A stretch of DNA of 64,000 nt from CAYMAZ01 sp964526285 (GCA_964526285.1 CAZGIW010000003.1:34436-98435), one strand, 5' to 3'. Numbered from the stretch's first letter, positions 24,888-33,963 are shown. The notes: generated by a model from the sequence alone, not told the origin. A program made the numbers and translations.

Positions 24888-25012
24888 CAATACAAAAGGC
24901 GATGTTTGTTTTGGAGTAATTGCGACGAGAGGTATTCTCAGGAGCAATTGCCACAAAACAAATCAAAATCAACACCGTTGATTTTGATGCTAAACATAAG
25001 CCTTTTGTATTG
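24888..25012. repeat. Second foldback element of similar three-stem layout
   Basis: The outer arms CAATACAAAAGGC (24888-24900) and GCCTTTTGTATTG (25000-25012) are a perfect 13-bp inverted repeat. Inside, TTTGTTTTG (24905-24913) pairs with CAAAACAAA (24954-24962), with an inner AATTGC/GCAATT. A second hairpin, ATCAAAATCAAC (24962-24973) / GTTGATTTTGAT (24977-24988), is perfect with a 3-nt loop. Its sequence is unrelated to the 24694-24823 element but the layout is the same. It is absent from the otherwise parallel region near 626-780. Confidence 0.7.
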
Positions 25013-25189
25013 ATTAGCGCAACATATTCGTGTAAATTCGGGTATTAGTGGCTAAAAAATGCCGAATATTGATTCATCAATACCGTTAATTTGTTCATCA
25101 GCACCTTTTGTCGTGAATTTGTTTTTTCTTAACAGTTTGTTTCATGCCGTGGTATCAATAATTCATACCTTCGCAAAAAAAAATTATGC

Positions 25190-28100
25190 ATGATGAATTT
25201 AAAAAACAAGCTGTTAACATGCTTTTTTTCTGCACTGTTTTTGCAACTTGTATGCTCTCATGCACAAATTACAGTAAAACCTCTGCAAATAAAAGACTTT
25301 CAACCAACACAACTTATGCTGCAAATTGTTCATAATCAGGCAAATCTTCATCTGTATGATGTGTTCCCTTCAAGACATAACAAAACAGTCAAATTTGCTT
25401 TTCTCATAGAACCAGGAATTGTTGAAATTATTACTGCTGATAATGTCTCTTTCAATCAATTAACACCAATTTATCTTGCCGAGATTAACTATAATGAATT
25501 TGACAAAGCCACCGGTACTTTTGCTTTAATAAACAAAACAATTGTCAATCCCCGGATGGTAAGCGGAAAACGTATCGTTGATATTGAAAATTATTCCGAT
25601 TCTACAAACTATATGATTTGTGCCGGTGATGAAAATACTCCTGTTACATTGCACCCGGCCATTGGAGGGATTATTGACACTCACTATAATGCATTTGATG
25701 AAGAAAACTTCGGAGTGCGCTTCAATAAAAATTCAGCTGTGTTCAAATTCTGGTCGCCACCCGCAGCCAAAGTAGAACTGCTGCTTTATTTGCCCGACGG
25801 AACTCCACTGGCCAGTTCAGATTCCATTTTGCTCTCAAAAGGAGAAAAGGGTGTTTGGACTACGCAGCTCAATGCAAACAACGAAAATGGCTCCGACATT
25901 GAGGGTCTTATTTATCAGTATCGGGTGTTTGCCTACGGCCAGACTTATATTGCCCTTGATCCCTTTGCTTTTTCCATGGCAGAATTTAATCCGGCTGGTG
26001 AAGATAAAATCGGAAAAGGGGTCATTGTGAAAATGGATGCAAAGCAGTCAAAACCTGAAGGTTTTGAAAAAAATTATTCCAATACTCACGCAATGGCCAA
26101 CCATAACGACCTGATTGCATGGGAAATACATGTGCGCGACTTTACCTCACAGCCAGGATTGGTCAGTCCTGAAATTGCAGGCACATATAACGCATTTGCT
26201 GAAAAATCAATCTACCTGAAAAATCTTGGAGTAACTCACGCCCAACTATTGCCTGTGATGAATTTTTATACAGTGAATGAACAGGACAGAAGCTTTTCAG
26301 GAAGAGAAACAGAAAAGATAAATTACAACTGGGGATACGATCCGCACAATTTTTTCACTCCTGAGGGATGGTTTTCAACTGATCCTTCAGATCCATATGC
26401 AAGAATCAGAGAACTGAGAGGTTTAATACAATCATTTCACAATCAGAATGTTGGAGTAATTATGGATGTGGTCTTCAATCACACACATATTGTACAAACA
26501 TTTGAAAATGCAGCTCCCGGATGCTACTATCGTTTTGATGAAAATATGAAAATATCAGGTCACAGCGGTGCCGGCCCCTCTCTTGAAACACGCCGCCCAA
26601 TGGTTCGCAAACTCATCATTGAATCATTGCTGCATTTTATCAATGAATATCATGTTGATGGATTCAGGTTTGACCTTATGGGATTTATGGACCATGAAAC
26701 CATGTTGATGATACGTGACATTTGCGGACAGGCATACGACAGCAACAATACGGATGCTCTGATTTTGCAGGGAGAAGGCTGGTTGTTTTCTGACCTTGAT
26801 ACTTCTGCAAATGCACAGGGAAAGGATGCGGCAACCACCAAACTGAATTATCCTGCCGAACTTGTAAATCTGGGAATTTTCAACGATGTGGCACGCGACG
26901 CCATAGCGGGAAAACCTGAGATTTTAGGTTTTGTATTGAACAACAATGAGTTACATCCAAAGGTGGTAAGTGTAATTGTGGGGGGGCTGAAGAATTTCAA
27001 TCCCGGAGCAGTGCCCTTCAACAACGAATGTTTTGGAGATTCAAATTCCTTTTTTGCCAACAGCATTTCAAATTGCCTTAATTTTCTCAGTGTGCATGAT
27101 GGCTTCACTCTTTGGGACAAGCTGAATCTGATGATGCCCGGAACAACAGAGGAAGAACGTGCACTTGTTATGCGCATGGCGTCACTGGTTTTATTTACTT
27201 CGGCAGGAAAAATCATTTTGCATGGTGGAGACGAGATTCTCCGCACCAAACCCCTGGCTGATTTTGACAGAGAAAAGTCAAGAGCACACACTGCAGAAGG
27301 GGTTCAACCCATGGATGGTGTTGTGTTTTTTCATGAAAACTCATACAGCTCTCCCGATTTTACCAATATGATACGTTGGGACAAAATGAGGGGAGAAGAA
27401 AACACAATTGCACAGCAGATGCATGAGTATTACAGGGGTTTGATTATGATGCGCCGTTCATTGCCGGCTTTCAGAAGTGAGCCAGCAGAAACGGGATTAA
27501 GATTTCTCACTTCACACAAAAAAATCAAAGATGAAATGCCTGCGGTTTTCAGTGATTTTTCTGACCCTGCGTTGAAGTCGCTTACAATACGCTTTATTAA
27601 CGGTCCGGAAGGTGAAGTATATTATGTGGCAGGAGAAATTCACCGGAAAGGTGTCCGCGACAATCCTGTGGAAAATCCTTATTATGTGCATTTTGACAAA
27701 AAGGGGAAAGCCGAAATCACCTTTGATGAAAAAGCAGTCAGAGAATTTGACCTGCAAAAGTGGGACAATCCCCAAAGACTTGAAATTAAGCTGGTTAAGC
27801 ATATGGGAGCCTGGGAAACAATTGATAAGGCATACTCAGCCACCGGCAACAATTCCATTGATATTCGTTGTGTTGATGAGCATGGTGTTGTCACCATTGA
27901 TTTGGGGGAGAAGGATTTTGCTGCAGTCCCAAAAAATTATGAATACGACCCATTTATTGCTTACATAATGGACAACAACCCTGATTTGCCTTCAGCATCA
28001 GGGTATGAAAATGCCGCATTTAATAAGATTCTGGTTGTGCACAATCCTTCGGATAAGGAAATTCAGCTTGAAGTTGATGAACTTTCAGATATCAGACAAT

Positions 28101-28246
28101 GGTTTGTGATTGCAGATGCATATAGCGCAGGAATTAGTCCATTGGAATATTCACCTAGGCAGGAAAGCGGAAAAACACAGGTTCAGCTCGAAAAAGGGAA
28201 AATTATTGTGCCATCAAAAAACAGTGCTGTGGTTGTGAGGATGTAA
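25190..28246 (+). CDS. Secreted GH13 pullulanase-type alpha-1,6-glucosidase
   Basis: It debranches alpha-1,6 linkages in pullulan, starch or glycogen fragments. The 1018 residues have a signal peptide (about 1-25, LLTCFFSALFLQLVCSHAQ), an N-terminal accessory region, a CBM48-like module (about 175-280, FGVRFNKNSAVFKFWSPPAAKVEL) and the GH13 barrel. Type I pullulanase signature YNWGYDP is at about 384. Catalytic regions are DVVFNHT (about 425), GFRFDLMG with the nucleophile Asp near 493, LQGEGW with the Glu near 527, and SVHDGFTLWDKL near 632. Region IV reads HDG as in isoamylase/GlgX, rather than the HDN usual in pullulanases. A C-terminal beta domain follows. The gene is not next to a SusCD pair. 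The ATG at 25193 is an equally good start. Confidence 0.88.
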   Translation: MMNLKNKLLTCFFSALFLQLVCSHAQITVKPLQIKDFQPTQLMLQIVHNQANLHLYDVFPSRHNKTVKFAFLIEPGIVEIITADNVSFNQLTPIYLAEINYNEFDKATGTFALINKTIVNPRMVSGKRIVDIENYSDSTNYMICAGDENTPVTLHPAIGGIIDTHYNAFDEENFGVRFNKNSAVFKFWSPPAAKVELLLYLPDGTPLASSDSILLSKGEKGVWTTQLNANNENGSDIEGLIYQYRVFAYGQTYIALDPFAFSMAEFNPAGEDKIGKGVIVKMDAKQSKPEGFEKNYSNTHAMANHNDLIAWEIHVRDFTSQPGLVSPEIAGTYNAFAEKSIYLKNLGVTHAQLLPVMNFYTVNEQDRSFSGRETEKINYNWGYDPHNFFTPEGWFSTDPSDPYARIRELRGLIQSFHNQNVGVIMDVVFNHTHIVQTFENAAPGCYYRFDENMKISGHSGAGPSLETRRPMVRKLIIESLLHFINEYHVDGFRFDLMGFMDHETMLMIRDICGQAYDSNNTDALILQGEGWLFSDLDTSANAQGKDAATTKLNYPAELVNLGIFNDVARDAIAGKPEILGFVLNNNELHPKVVSVIVGGLKNFNPGAVPFNNECFGDSNSFFANSISNCLNFLSVHDGFTLWDKLNLMMPGTTEEERALVMRMASLVLFTSAGKIILHGGDEILRTKPLADFDREKSRAHTAEGVQPMDGVVFFHENSYSSPDFTNMIRWDKMRGEENTIAQQMHEYYRGLIMMRRSLPAFRSEPAETGLRFLTSHKKIKDEMPAVFSDFSDPALKSLTIRFINGPEGEVYYVAGEIHRKGVRDNPVENPYYVHFDKKGKAEITFDEKAVREFDLQKWDNPQRLEIKLVKHMGAWETIDKAYSATGNNSIDIRCVDEHGVVTIDLGEKDFAAVPKNYEYDPFIAYIMDNNPDLPSASGYENAAFNKILVVHNPSDKEIQLEVDELSDIRQWFVIADAYSAGISPLEYSPRQESGKTQVQLEKGKIIVPSKNSAVVVRM

Positions 28247-28294
28247 GTTTGTGAACGAATAACTATATCATTTAAACAAAAAAAAACATCCATA

Positions 28295-29440
28295 TCACTC
28301 CTCTGTTATAAACTTCAGCAAAAGTTCATAATCATTAACGCTCAGTTCATGTTCATAGCCTGAGATTTCATTTTTTTTCAGTTGTTCAACAATCTTGGTT
28401 TTATCGAAACTTTCAATTCCCAGTTGCTGAATTCGGGTGGGACAATTGAACGATTCAAACATTTGCTCGGTTTTACGGATAATATCTCTGTGAACTCCTG
28501 TTCCAAAAACCAGCACACCAAATCTGGAAATTCTTTCGGGAATCCGGTCTGACATGAGTCTGAGCCATGCCGGATATACAACAGAAAGTGTGGCACCGTG
28601 AGGAATATCATAAACAAACGACAATTCGTGTCCTATTCCGTGCACACCCCAATCACCCGATGTTCTGCCGTAGGCTGTGAGGTTGTTCAATGCCATAGTG
28701 GCTGCATACATGATTCTTGCACGCAATTCATAATTGTGAAGGTCGTTGAGCAAAGCCGGACCTGCAATAATTGCTTCCTGTATGATTGATGCCACAAACC
28801 GGTCAGACAACGGGGCATCTCCACCACCAAAAAAAGCTTCCATGGCATGTGCACAAAGGTCAGTAACTCCATACCCTGTTTGCTGTTCTGACACCGAAAA
28901 TGTGTATGCAGGATCGAGAAAGGACATGACAGGATACACGTGCGGACTTACAAAAGAACCCTTCATCCCGGCCTCATGATTTTGCACCACAGCAAAACTG
29001 TTCATTTCACTGCCAGTTGCTGCAAGAGTGAGTACTGCAAAAATTGGGAGAGCTGAAGTTGGTTTAAAATTTCCTGTAAACAACTCCCACGGGTCTATAT
29101 CAAAAGGTGCTGCCGCTGCTATGGCCTTGGCCGAATCAATAACACTTCCGCCTCCCACAGCAACAATGGCCTGCAAATGATGCTGTTTCACCAATTCAAC
29201 AGCTTCACGCACATGATCAATGACAGGATTAGGTTTTATTCCCGAATATTCAATCCAATCAACTCCGGCTGTTTTGAGTTGTGAGGTGACATCATCATAT
29301 ACCCCGTTTTGTTTAACAGAGCCTTTGCCATAGAGTAGCAATACTTTATGAATATGAACGGGAAAGTTTTTTGCAAGTTTTTCCACCGAATTTTTCCCGA
29401 AAAACACTTTGGTGGGGTTGTAGATAACGAAGTTTTCCAT
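28295..29440 (-). CDS. Iron-containing alcohol dehydrogenase (YqhD/BdhA-like)
   Basis: It is an NAD(P)H-dependent reductase or oxidoreductase of aldehydes and alcohols. The 381 residues have the family pattern: N-terminal NPTKVFFGKNSVEKL, the nucleotide-binding GGGSVIDSAKAIA (about 97-109), LAATGSEMN, and the metal ligands in GVTDLCAHAMEAFF and GVHGIGHELSFVYDIPHGATLSVVYPAW (one Asp and three His). The sequence is closest to butanol dehydrogenase/YqhD types. It converges on the pullulanase gene with a 48-bp gap. The in vivo substrate is unknown. Confidence 0.93.
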   Translation of the reverse strand: MENFVIYNPTKVFFGKNSVEKLAKNFPVHIHKVLLLYGKGSVKQNGVYDDVTSQLKTAGVDWIEYSGIKPNPVIDHVREAVELVKQHHLQAIVAVGGGSVIDSAKAIAAAAPFDIDPWELFTGNFKPTSALPIFAVLTLAATGSEMNSFAVVQNHEAGMKGSFVSPHVYPVMSFLDPAYTFSVSEQQTGYGVTDLCAHAMEAFFGGGDAPLSDRFVASIIQEAIIAGPALLNDLHNYELRARIMYAATMALNNLTAYGRTSGDWGVHGIGHELSFVYDIPHGATLSVVYPAWLRLMSDRIPERISRFGVLVFGTGVHRDIIRKTEQMFESFNCPTRIQQLGIESFDKTKIVEQLKKNEISGYEHELSVNDYELLLKFITEE

Positions 29441-29460
29441 AGTTGTCTGAAAGTTTTTTA

Positions 29461-29468
29461 CAAAAATA
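29461..29468 (-). promoter_or_regulatory. Predicted -7 element of the alcohol dehydrogenase gene
   Basis: Minus-strand TATTTTTG matches TAnnTTTG, 20 bp before the ATG and in the short gap after hemW. Confidence 0.5.
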
Positions 29469-29489
29469 CAAAATCGACCTGAATTAATT

Positions 29490-30617
29490 TCAAATCATCA
29501 GGTCGGAGGCAATGCCATCAGCCCAGAGCTTTCCACTGACAGAAAGATAGTATATTGAATTAATGGACACAATATGCTCATTGTCAATGTGTTTTTTAAT
29601 ATGAGTTAAAACATGTGCAGCATATTTCTGACCAAATCTTTTTTGAATGGTTTCAAGGCACATTCCTTCACTTGTTCTCAGAGAAAGCATAACATATTCA
29701 TTATATTGCTGAGTAATGGACAGAATTTCAGTTTCTCTAACCGGAGTTTGACATTCCATGTCCGAAATATAATCCACAACCGATGATGTGTTCCAGAATC
29801 TTGTTTTTAAATCAAATGAATGTGCTCCAGTTCCTAGTCCAAGATAGGGTTTGTTTTTCCAATAATTTGAATTATGCAACGAGCGGTATCCTTTTTTTGC
29901 AAAATTTGAAATTTCATAGTGCTCATAACCGGCTTCTTTCAGTAACTTCATGTAGAATACAAATTGTTCATTTGACAGGTTTTCATCAGGAGGCAACATC
30001 TTTCCTTTTTGAACCTGGTTGAACAGTATGGAGTTTTCCTCCATGGTCAGACTATAGGCTGAAATATGTTCCACATTAAACCGAATAGCTTGCCCAATAT
30101 TGTATGCAGGGTTCTTTGAGAATTTTGCAGGAAGTCCATAGATAAAATCAATGCTGATATTGTCAAACCCTGCATCTCTGGCAATCAGTATCGACTCCAC
30201 GCTTTTTGATGCATCATGTCTGCGTCCCAGATATAAAAGTTCATCATCATGAAAAGACTGAACTCCAATACTAAGACGATTTATTCCGGTTTTTCGGAGT
30301 TGGCTCAGATAAAGCTCATTAACATCATCGGGGTTTATTTCAAGTGTTATCTCTGCATCCTGTTTCACTAAAAAATGTTTGTGCAGATTTTGAAGGATTG
30401 ATTCAATTTGTGAAGCATTCAGAAGAGATGGTGTGCCCCCGCCAAAATACACAGTTTGCAAAGGAGTTTCGGGCTGGTAAAAATCTTTTTGCAAAAGTAT
30501 TTCTTTCTGAAGTGCTCTGACATATTCATCTCTGAATTTTACTGATGCCATGGAAATAAAATTGCAGTAATGGCATTTGCTCTTGCAAAAAGGAATATGA
30601 ATGTATATGCCAGACAT
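29490..30617 (-). CDS. hemW: HemW-like radical SAM heme chaperone
   Basis: HemW binds heme and is thought to deliver it to respiratory proteins; it is often mis-named coproporphyrinogen oxidase. The 375 residues begin MSGIYIHIPFCKSKCHYCNF, with the [4Fe-4S] cysteines 11, 15 and 18. The SAM-binding GGGTPSLL and a HemN-like RLSIGVQSFHDDEL follow. The motif HNSNYW (about 254-259) is the HNxxYW heme-binding signature of HemW that distinguishes it from HemN. It is divergent from cysC. Confidence 0.93.
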   Translation of the reverse strand: MSGIYIHIPFCKSKCHYCNFISMASVKFRDEYVRALQKEILLQKDFYQPETPLQTVYFGGGTPSLLNASQIESILQNLHKHFLVKQDAEITLEINPDDVNELYLSQLRKTGINRLSIGVQSFHDDELLYLGRRHDASKSVESILIARDAGFDNISIDFIYGLPAKFSKNPAYNIGQAIRFNVEHISAYSLTMEENSILFNQVQKGKMLPPDENLSNEQFVFYMKLLKEAGYEHYEISNFAKKGYRSLHNSNYWKNKPYLGLGTGAHSFDLKTRFWNTSSVVDYISDMECQTPVRETEILSITQQYNEYVMLSLRTSEGMCLETIQKRFGQKYAAHVLTHIKKHIDNEHIVSINSIYYLSVSGKLWADGIASDLMI

Positions 30618-30718
30618 TATGAAAAAGATTAGTTACAGCATCGAAGATATGGATTTTTTTGATTCCTGAACATTTTTTTACTATCATTGTGAACATAATC
30701 CATTTGGGATTTTTGGAT

Positions 30719-30726
30719 TAACTTTG
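30719..30726 (+). promoter_or_regulatory. Predicted -7 element of the cysC-cysD(-cysN) operon
   Basis: TAACTTTG matches TAnnTTTG, 23 bp before the cysC start. Confidence 0.5.
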
Positions 30727-30749
30727 CAAAATCTTTTACACCTCTATTA

Positions 30750-31394
30750 ATGATAACACGCAAAAAATACTCAAAAGACCACTCTCTCTGGACTGATTTC
30801 AACAGCTTTATACGTCGTAACAGAAGTCGTTTTCTGGTAAAACAACGACCCGTTGTTATTTGGCTTACCGGATTATCCGGTGCAGGAAAAACAACAATTG
30901 CAGAATCGCTTAATGCAGCAATTTTAAGAAAAGGGTATTTTACTAAACATTTTGACGGAGATGAAATAAGAAAGGGCATTAACAGTGATTTGGGATTTTC
31001 GGAAGAAGACCGTAAAGAAAATATCCGACGTATTGCGGAATTATCTAAACTGTTTCTTGACAGCGGTCTGGTAATTATTTGTAGTTTTATCAGCCCTACT
31101 AAAGAAATCAGGCAAATGGCAAAAGATATTGTAGGTAAAGAACGTTTTGTTGAGGTGTTTATCAATGCTCCTATTGAGGTTTGCGAGCAGCGTGACCCCA
31201 AAGGACTTTACAAAATGGCACGTGCAGGCTTGCTGAAAGGATTTACGGGTATTGATTCTCCCTATGAGTCACCTGAAAATCCTGATATTGAAATAAGAAC
31301 TGATTTGTGGGACATTCCAACGTCCACAAAATATTTAATGAGAAAAGTATTACGAAAAATAAAATTCAGACAAGGATGGTTGCTTACAAGATGA
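30750..31394 (+). CDS. cysC: Adenylylsulfate (APS) kinase
   Basis: It phosphorylates APS to PAPS, the activated sulfate used for assimilation or for sulfating glycans. The 214 residues have Walker A GLSGAGKTT (41-49), the DGDEIRKGINSDLGFSEEDRKENIRR stretch typical of the family, and the C-terminal GLYKMARAGLLKGFTGIDSPYE segment. Its stop codon overlaps the cysD start by 4 bp (ATGA). Order cysC-cysD-cysN with cysC first is usual in Bacteroidota sulfate-activation operons. Confidence 0.96.
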   Translation: MITRKKYSKDHSLWTDFNSFIRRNRSRFLVKQRPVVIWLTGLSGAGKTTIAESLNAAILRKGYFTKHFDGDEIRKGINSDLGFSEEDRKENIRRIAELSKLFLDSGLVIICSFISPTKEIRQMAKDIVGKERFVEVFINAPIEVCEQRDPKGLYKMARAGLLKGFTGIDSPYESPENPDIEIRTDLWDIPTSTKYLMRKVLRKIKFRQGWLLTR

Positions 31395-32281
31395 ATCACC
31401 TCAGAGAGCTTGAGGCGGAGTCAATTTTTATAATGAGAGAGGTTGCAGCTCAGTTTGAGCGCCCTGCCTTATTATTTTCAGGCGGAAAAGACAGTATTGT
31501 TATGGTACATCTGGCAGTAAAAGCATTTTGGCCTGCAAAAATTCCTTTTCCGCTTGTTCATATTGACACCGGGCATAATTTTACAGAAACAATAGAATAT
31601 CGTGACAATCTGGTTGAAAAAACCGGAGCACGCCTTATTGTTGGTTCTGTTCAGGAATCTATTGACAAAGGACGCGCAACTGATGAAACCGGAATCGGTG
31701 CCAGCAGAAATGTGTTGCAAACGGTCACTCTTTTGGATACTATTGAAGAACACAAGTTTGACTGTGCACTTGGTGGTGCACGCCGCGACGAAGAAAAAGC
31801 CAGAGCAAAAGAAAGGTTTTTCTCACATAGAGATGAATTTGGACAGTGGGACCCCAAAAACCAACGCCCTGAATTGTGGAATCTTTTCAATGGAAAAAAG
31901 AAAATTGGTGAACATTTCAGAGTATTTCCTCTCAGTAACTGGACTGAAGTGGATGTGTGGATGTATATTGCCATGGAAAATATCGAAATGCCTTCACTTT
32001 ACTTTACCCACGAAAGAGATGTGTTTTTTAGAGACGGCATATGGATGGCAGTGGCTGACTGTTTGCCAATGAAAGAAACTGAAAAAGTGGAACGAAGGAA
32101 AGTTCGCTGCCGTACAATTGGAGATATCACTTGTACCGGTGTTACGCTTTCAGAAGCAAAAGACGTGAATGATATCATCGCAGAGGTGGCTGCTTCAAGA
32201 ATAACAGAAAGAGGCGGAAGAGCAGATGATAAAAGATCTGAAGCTGCAATGGAAGACAGAAAGAAGGAGGGGTATTTTTAA
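31391..32281 (+). CDS. cysD: Sulfate adenylyltransferase subunit 2
   Basis: With CysN it makes APS from sulfate and ATP. The start at 31391 (MNHLRELEAESIFIMREV) is chosen because it gives the family's normal length of about 296 residues and a 4-bp overlap with cysC. The PP-loop ATP pyrophosphatase motif SGGKDS is at residues 30-35, followed by HIDTGHNFTETIEYRD. LGGARRDEEKARAKER and the ending GRADDKRSEAAMEDRKKEGYF are conserved in CysD. Confidence 0.97.
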   Translation: MNHLRELEAESIFIMREVAAQFERPALLFSGGKDSIVMVHLAVKAFWPAKIPFPLVHIDTGHNFTETIEYRDNLVEKTGARLIVGSVQESIDKGRATDETGIGASRNVLQTVTLLDTIEEHKFDCALGGARRDEEKARAKERFFSHRDEFGQWDPKNQRPELWNLFNGKKKIGEHFRVFPLSNWTEVDVWMYIAMENIEMPSLYFTHERDVFFRDGIWMAVADCLPMKETEKVERRKVRCRTIGDITCTGVTLSEAKDVNDIIAEVAASRITERGGRADDKRSEAAMEDRKKEGYF

Positions 32282-32284
32282 GTA

Positions 32285-32490
32285 AATAGATAAAAGAACA
32301 ATTGAATAAAAGAACATTTGAATTGAGAATGCAGAAGTGTTTGATTAGCTTATTAGTCCCGAGTCTTAGGCTTTCCTTTGGGATAGGGGTTCTGATCCCA
32401 TCGGGACAAGTCGGGATAATTCTTATAATTGGCTATTCTCTTTAAGTAGAGCTCAATTAGAAAAATTTTTGAAAAAAAAGAGTAGAGTTT
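32285..32490. other. cysD-cysN spacer with repeat-derived sequence
   Basis: A 209-bp gap with no gene. The first 60 bp (AGATAAAAGAACAATTG...AAAAGAACATTTGAATTG) resemble, on the opposite strand, the leader region shared by the genes at 46268, 48361 and 48980. Bases about 32356-32420 hold GTCCCGA...TCGGGAC and GGGAT...ATCCC inverted pairs and the ATCCCATCGGGA motif also present near 572 and 24275. These could fold and partly terminate or attenuate readthrough into cysN. Confidence 0.5.
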
Positions 32491-33765
32491 ATGAATGATG
32501 TTTCAAGTGAAAGTTATTTAAATATGGAGTTGTTGCGTTTTACAACTGCCGGTAGTGTTGATGACGGGAAAAGCACCCTCATCGGAAGATTGTTGTATGA
32601 TACAAAATCAATTTTTGAAGATCAGTATGATGCTGTGGTTGATGCCAGCAACAGGCGTGGCGAAGAGCATGTCAATCTGGCCTTGCTCACTGATGGGCTG
32701 AGGGCTGAGCGTGAACAAGGAATTACCATTGATGTAGCATACAGATATTTTCATACACCAAAGAGAAAATTTATAATTGCCGATACGCCAGGACATATTC
32801 AGTATACCCGCAATATGGTAACCGGTGCTTCAACGGCAAATCTGGCTCTCATTCTTGTAGATGCACGAAAAGGGGTGATTGAGCAAACAAAACGACATTC
32901 ATTTATTGCTTCATTACTACAAATTCCTCATGTAGTGGTTTGTGTAAATAAAATGGATCTGGTAGATTATAATCAAGACGTTTTTGATAACATTGTACAG
33001 GATTATAAAAACTTTTCTTCAAAGTTGGATATAGCTGATGTTCGGTTTATTCCAATCAGTGCACTTAAAGGTGACAATGTTGTTGACCGGTCAGAAAACA
33101 TGACATGGTATCAGGGTCCGACATTACTCTATACTTTAGAAACTGTGCATATTTCAAGTGACCACAACATGGTTGACTGTCGTTTCCCTGTGCAACATGT
33201 TGTCAGACCCTATAATGACAATTACCATGATTATAGAGGATATGCAGGTAGAGTGGCTGGCGGAGTTTTTAAAAAAGGTGATGAGGTAATGGTATTGCCA
33301 TCAGGATTTACATCAAAAATCAAATCAATAGAAACCATGGATGGTTCTGTTGAAAAAGCATTTCCTCCAATGTCGTGCACTATTCTTCTGGAAGATGAAA
33401 TTGATATTAGTCGTGGAGATATGATTGTCAGAGAAAACAATCGCCCCGAAGTAACACAGGATCTTGAAGTGATGCTTTGTTGGATGAGCGAAAAACCACT
33501 TCAACCCAATGGAAAATACTTTATTCGCCATACCACAAACGATGCCCGCTGTCTGGTGAAGGAAATACGCTATAAAGTAGATGTTAATACATTACACCGT
33601 ATACTTGATTTTGATAAAATTGGATTAAATGATATTGCAAGGATTCAGCTCAGAACAACCAAGCCTGTTTTGTGCGACAAGTACAAAAATAACCGCAACA
33701 CCGGGAGTATTATTCTCATAGACGAATCTACCAATGAAACTGTAGGGGCAGGAATGGTAATCTAA
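32491..33765 (+). CDS. cysN: Sulfate adenylyltransferase subunit 1 (GTPase)
   Basis: This GTPase subunit couples GTP hydrolysis to APS synthesis by CysD. The 424 residues carry the EF-Tu-like G motifs: GSVDDGKST (21-29), the DTPGH motif in IADTPGHIQYTRN, and NKMD in VCVNKMDLVDY, then beta-barrel domains ending TGSIILIDESTNETVGAGMVI. It is not fused to an APS kinase (CysNC), consistent with the separate cysC. No APS/PAPS reductase or sulfite reductase gene is visible in the window. Confidence 0.97.
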   Translation: MNDVSSESYLNMELLRFTTAGSVDDGKSTLIGRLLYDTKSIFEDQYDAVVDASNRRGEEHVNLALLTDGLRAEREQGITIDVAYRYFHTPKRKFIIADTPGHIQYTRNMVTGASTANLALILVDARKGVIEQTKRHSFIASLLQIPHVVVCVNKMDLVDYNQDVFDNIVQDYKNFSSKLDIADVRFIPISALKGDNVVDRSENMTWYQGPTLLYTLETVHISSDHNMVDCRFPVQHVVRPYNDNYHDYRGYAGRVAGGVFKKGDEVMVLPSGFTSKIKSIETMDGSVEKAFPPMSCTILLEDEIDISRGDMIVRENNRPEVTQDLEVMLCWMSEKPLQPNGKYFIRHTTNDARCLVKEIRYKVDVNTLHRILDFDKIGLNDIARIQLRTTKPVLCDKYKNNRNTGSIILIDESTNETVGAGMVI

Positions 33766-33963
33766 ACCAACAACATTATTTTTTGTAACTGCTCAGCACT
33801 ATTTTAGTAAGCCACTAATAAACAAAATAATATTGTTTCAGATTTGTGTTAACCGTTTGTTAACCCCTGGCTTCCCTGAATTAACACAAAAAGAATAATT
33901 TTGTTTATAAACTTTTTGTAATATTGTATTGTCTTAGAATTATTCCCCGACGAAAACACATTA

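Larger units (their letters stand above)
24078..25189. other. 1.1-kb non-coding repeat region
   Basis: No credible gene lies here; short frames are by-products of the repeats. From left to right it holds a CACTAAG/TTAGTG-type tandem element in two and a half copies (24139-24625), a foldback module related to the one at 626-752 (24694-24823), a second foldback of the same layout (24888-25012), an outer pair AGCCAC...ACACGAATAAT / ATATTCGTGT...GTGGCT (about 24655-25053) enclosing both, and then the leader of the pullulanase gene. Confidence 0.7.

Noticed and set aside
24137..25013. Several short frames in the 24.1-25.0 kb region as small genes
   Set aside because: They follow the tandem and inverted repeats on both strands and share no features with known proteins.
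33766..33963. AACATTATTTT.../...AAAATAATATTGTT inverted pair after cysN
   Set aside because: Arms are AT-only and imperfect with a long loop; chance is likely in such AT-rich DNA. Nothing else was seen in this 198-bp gap.
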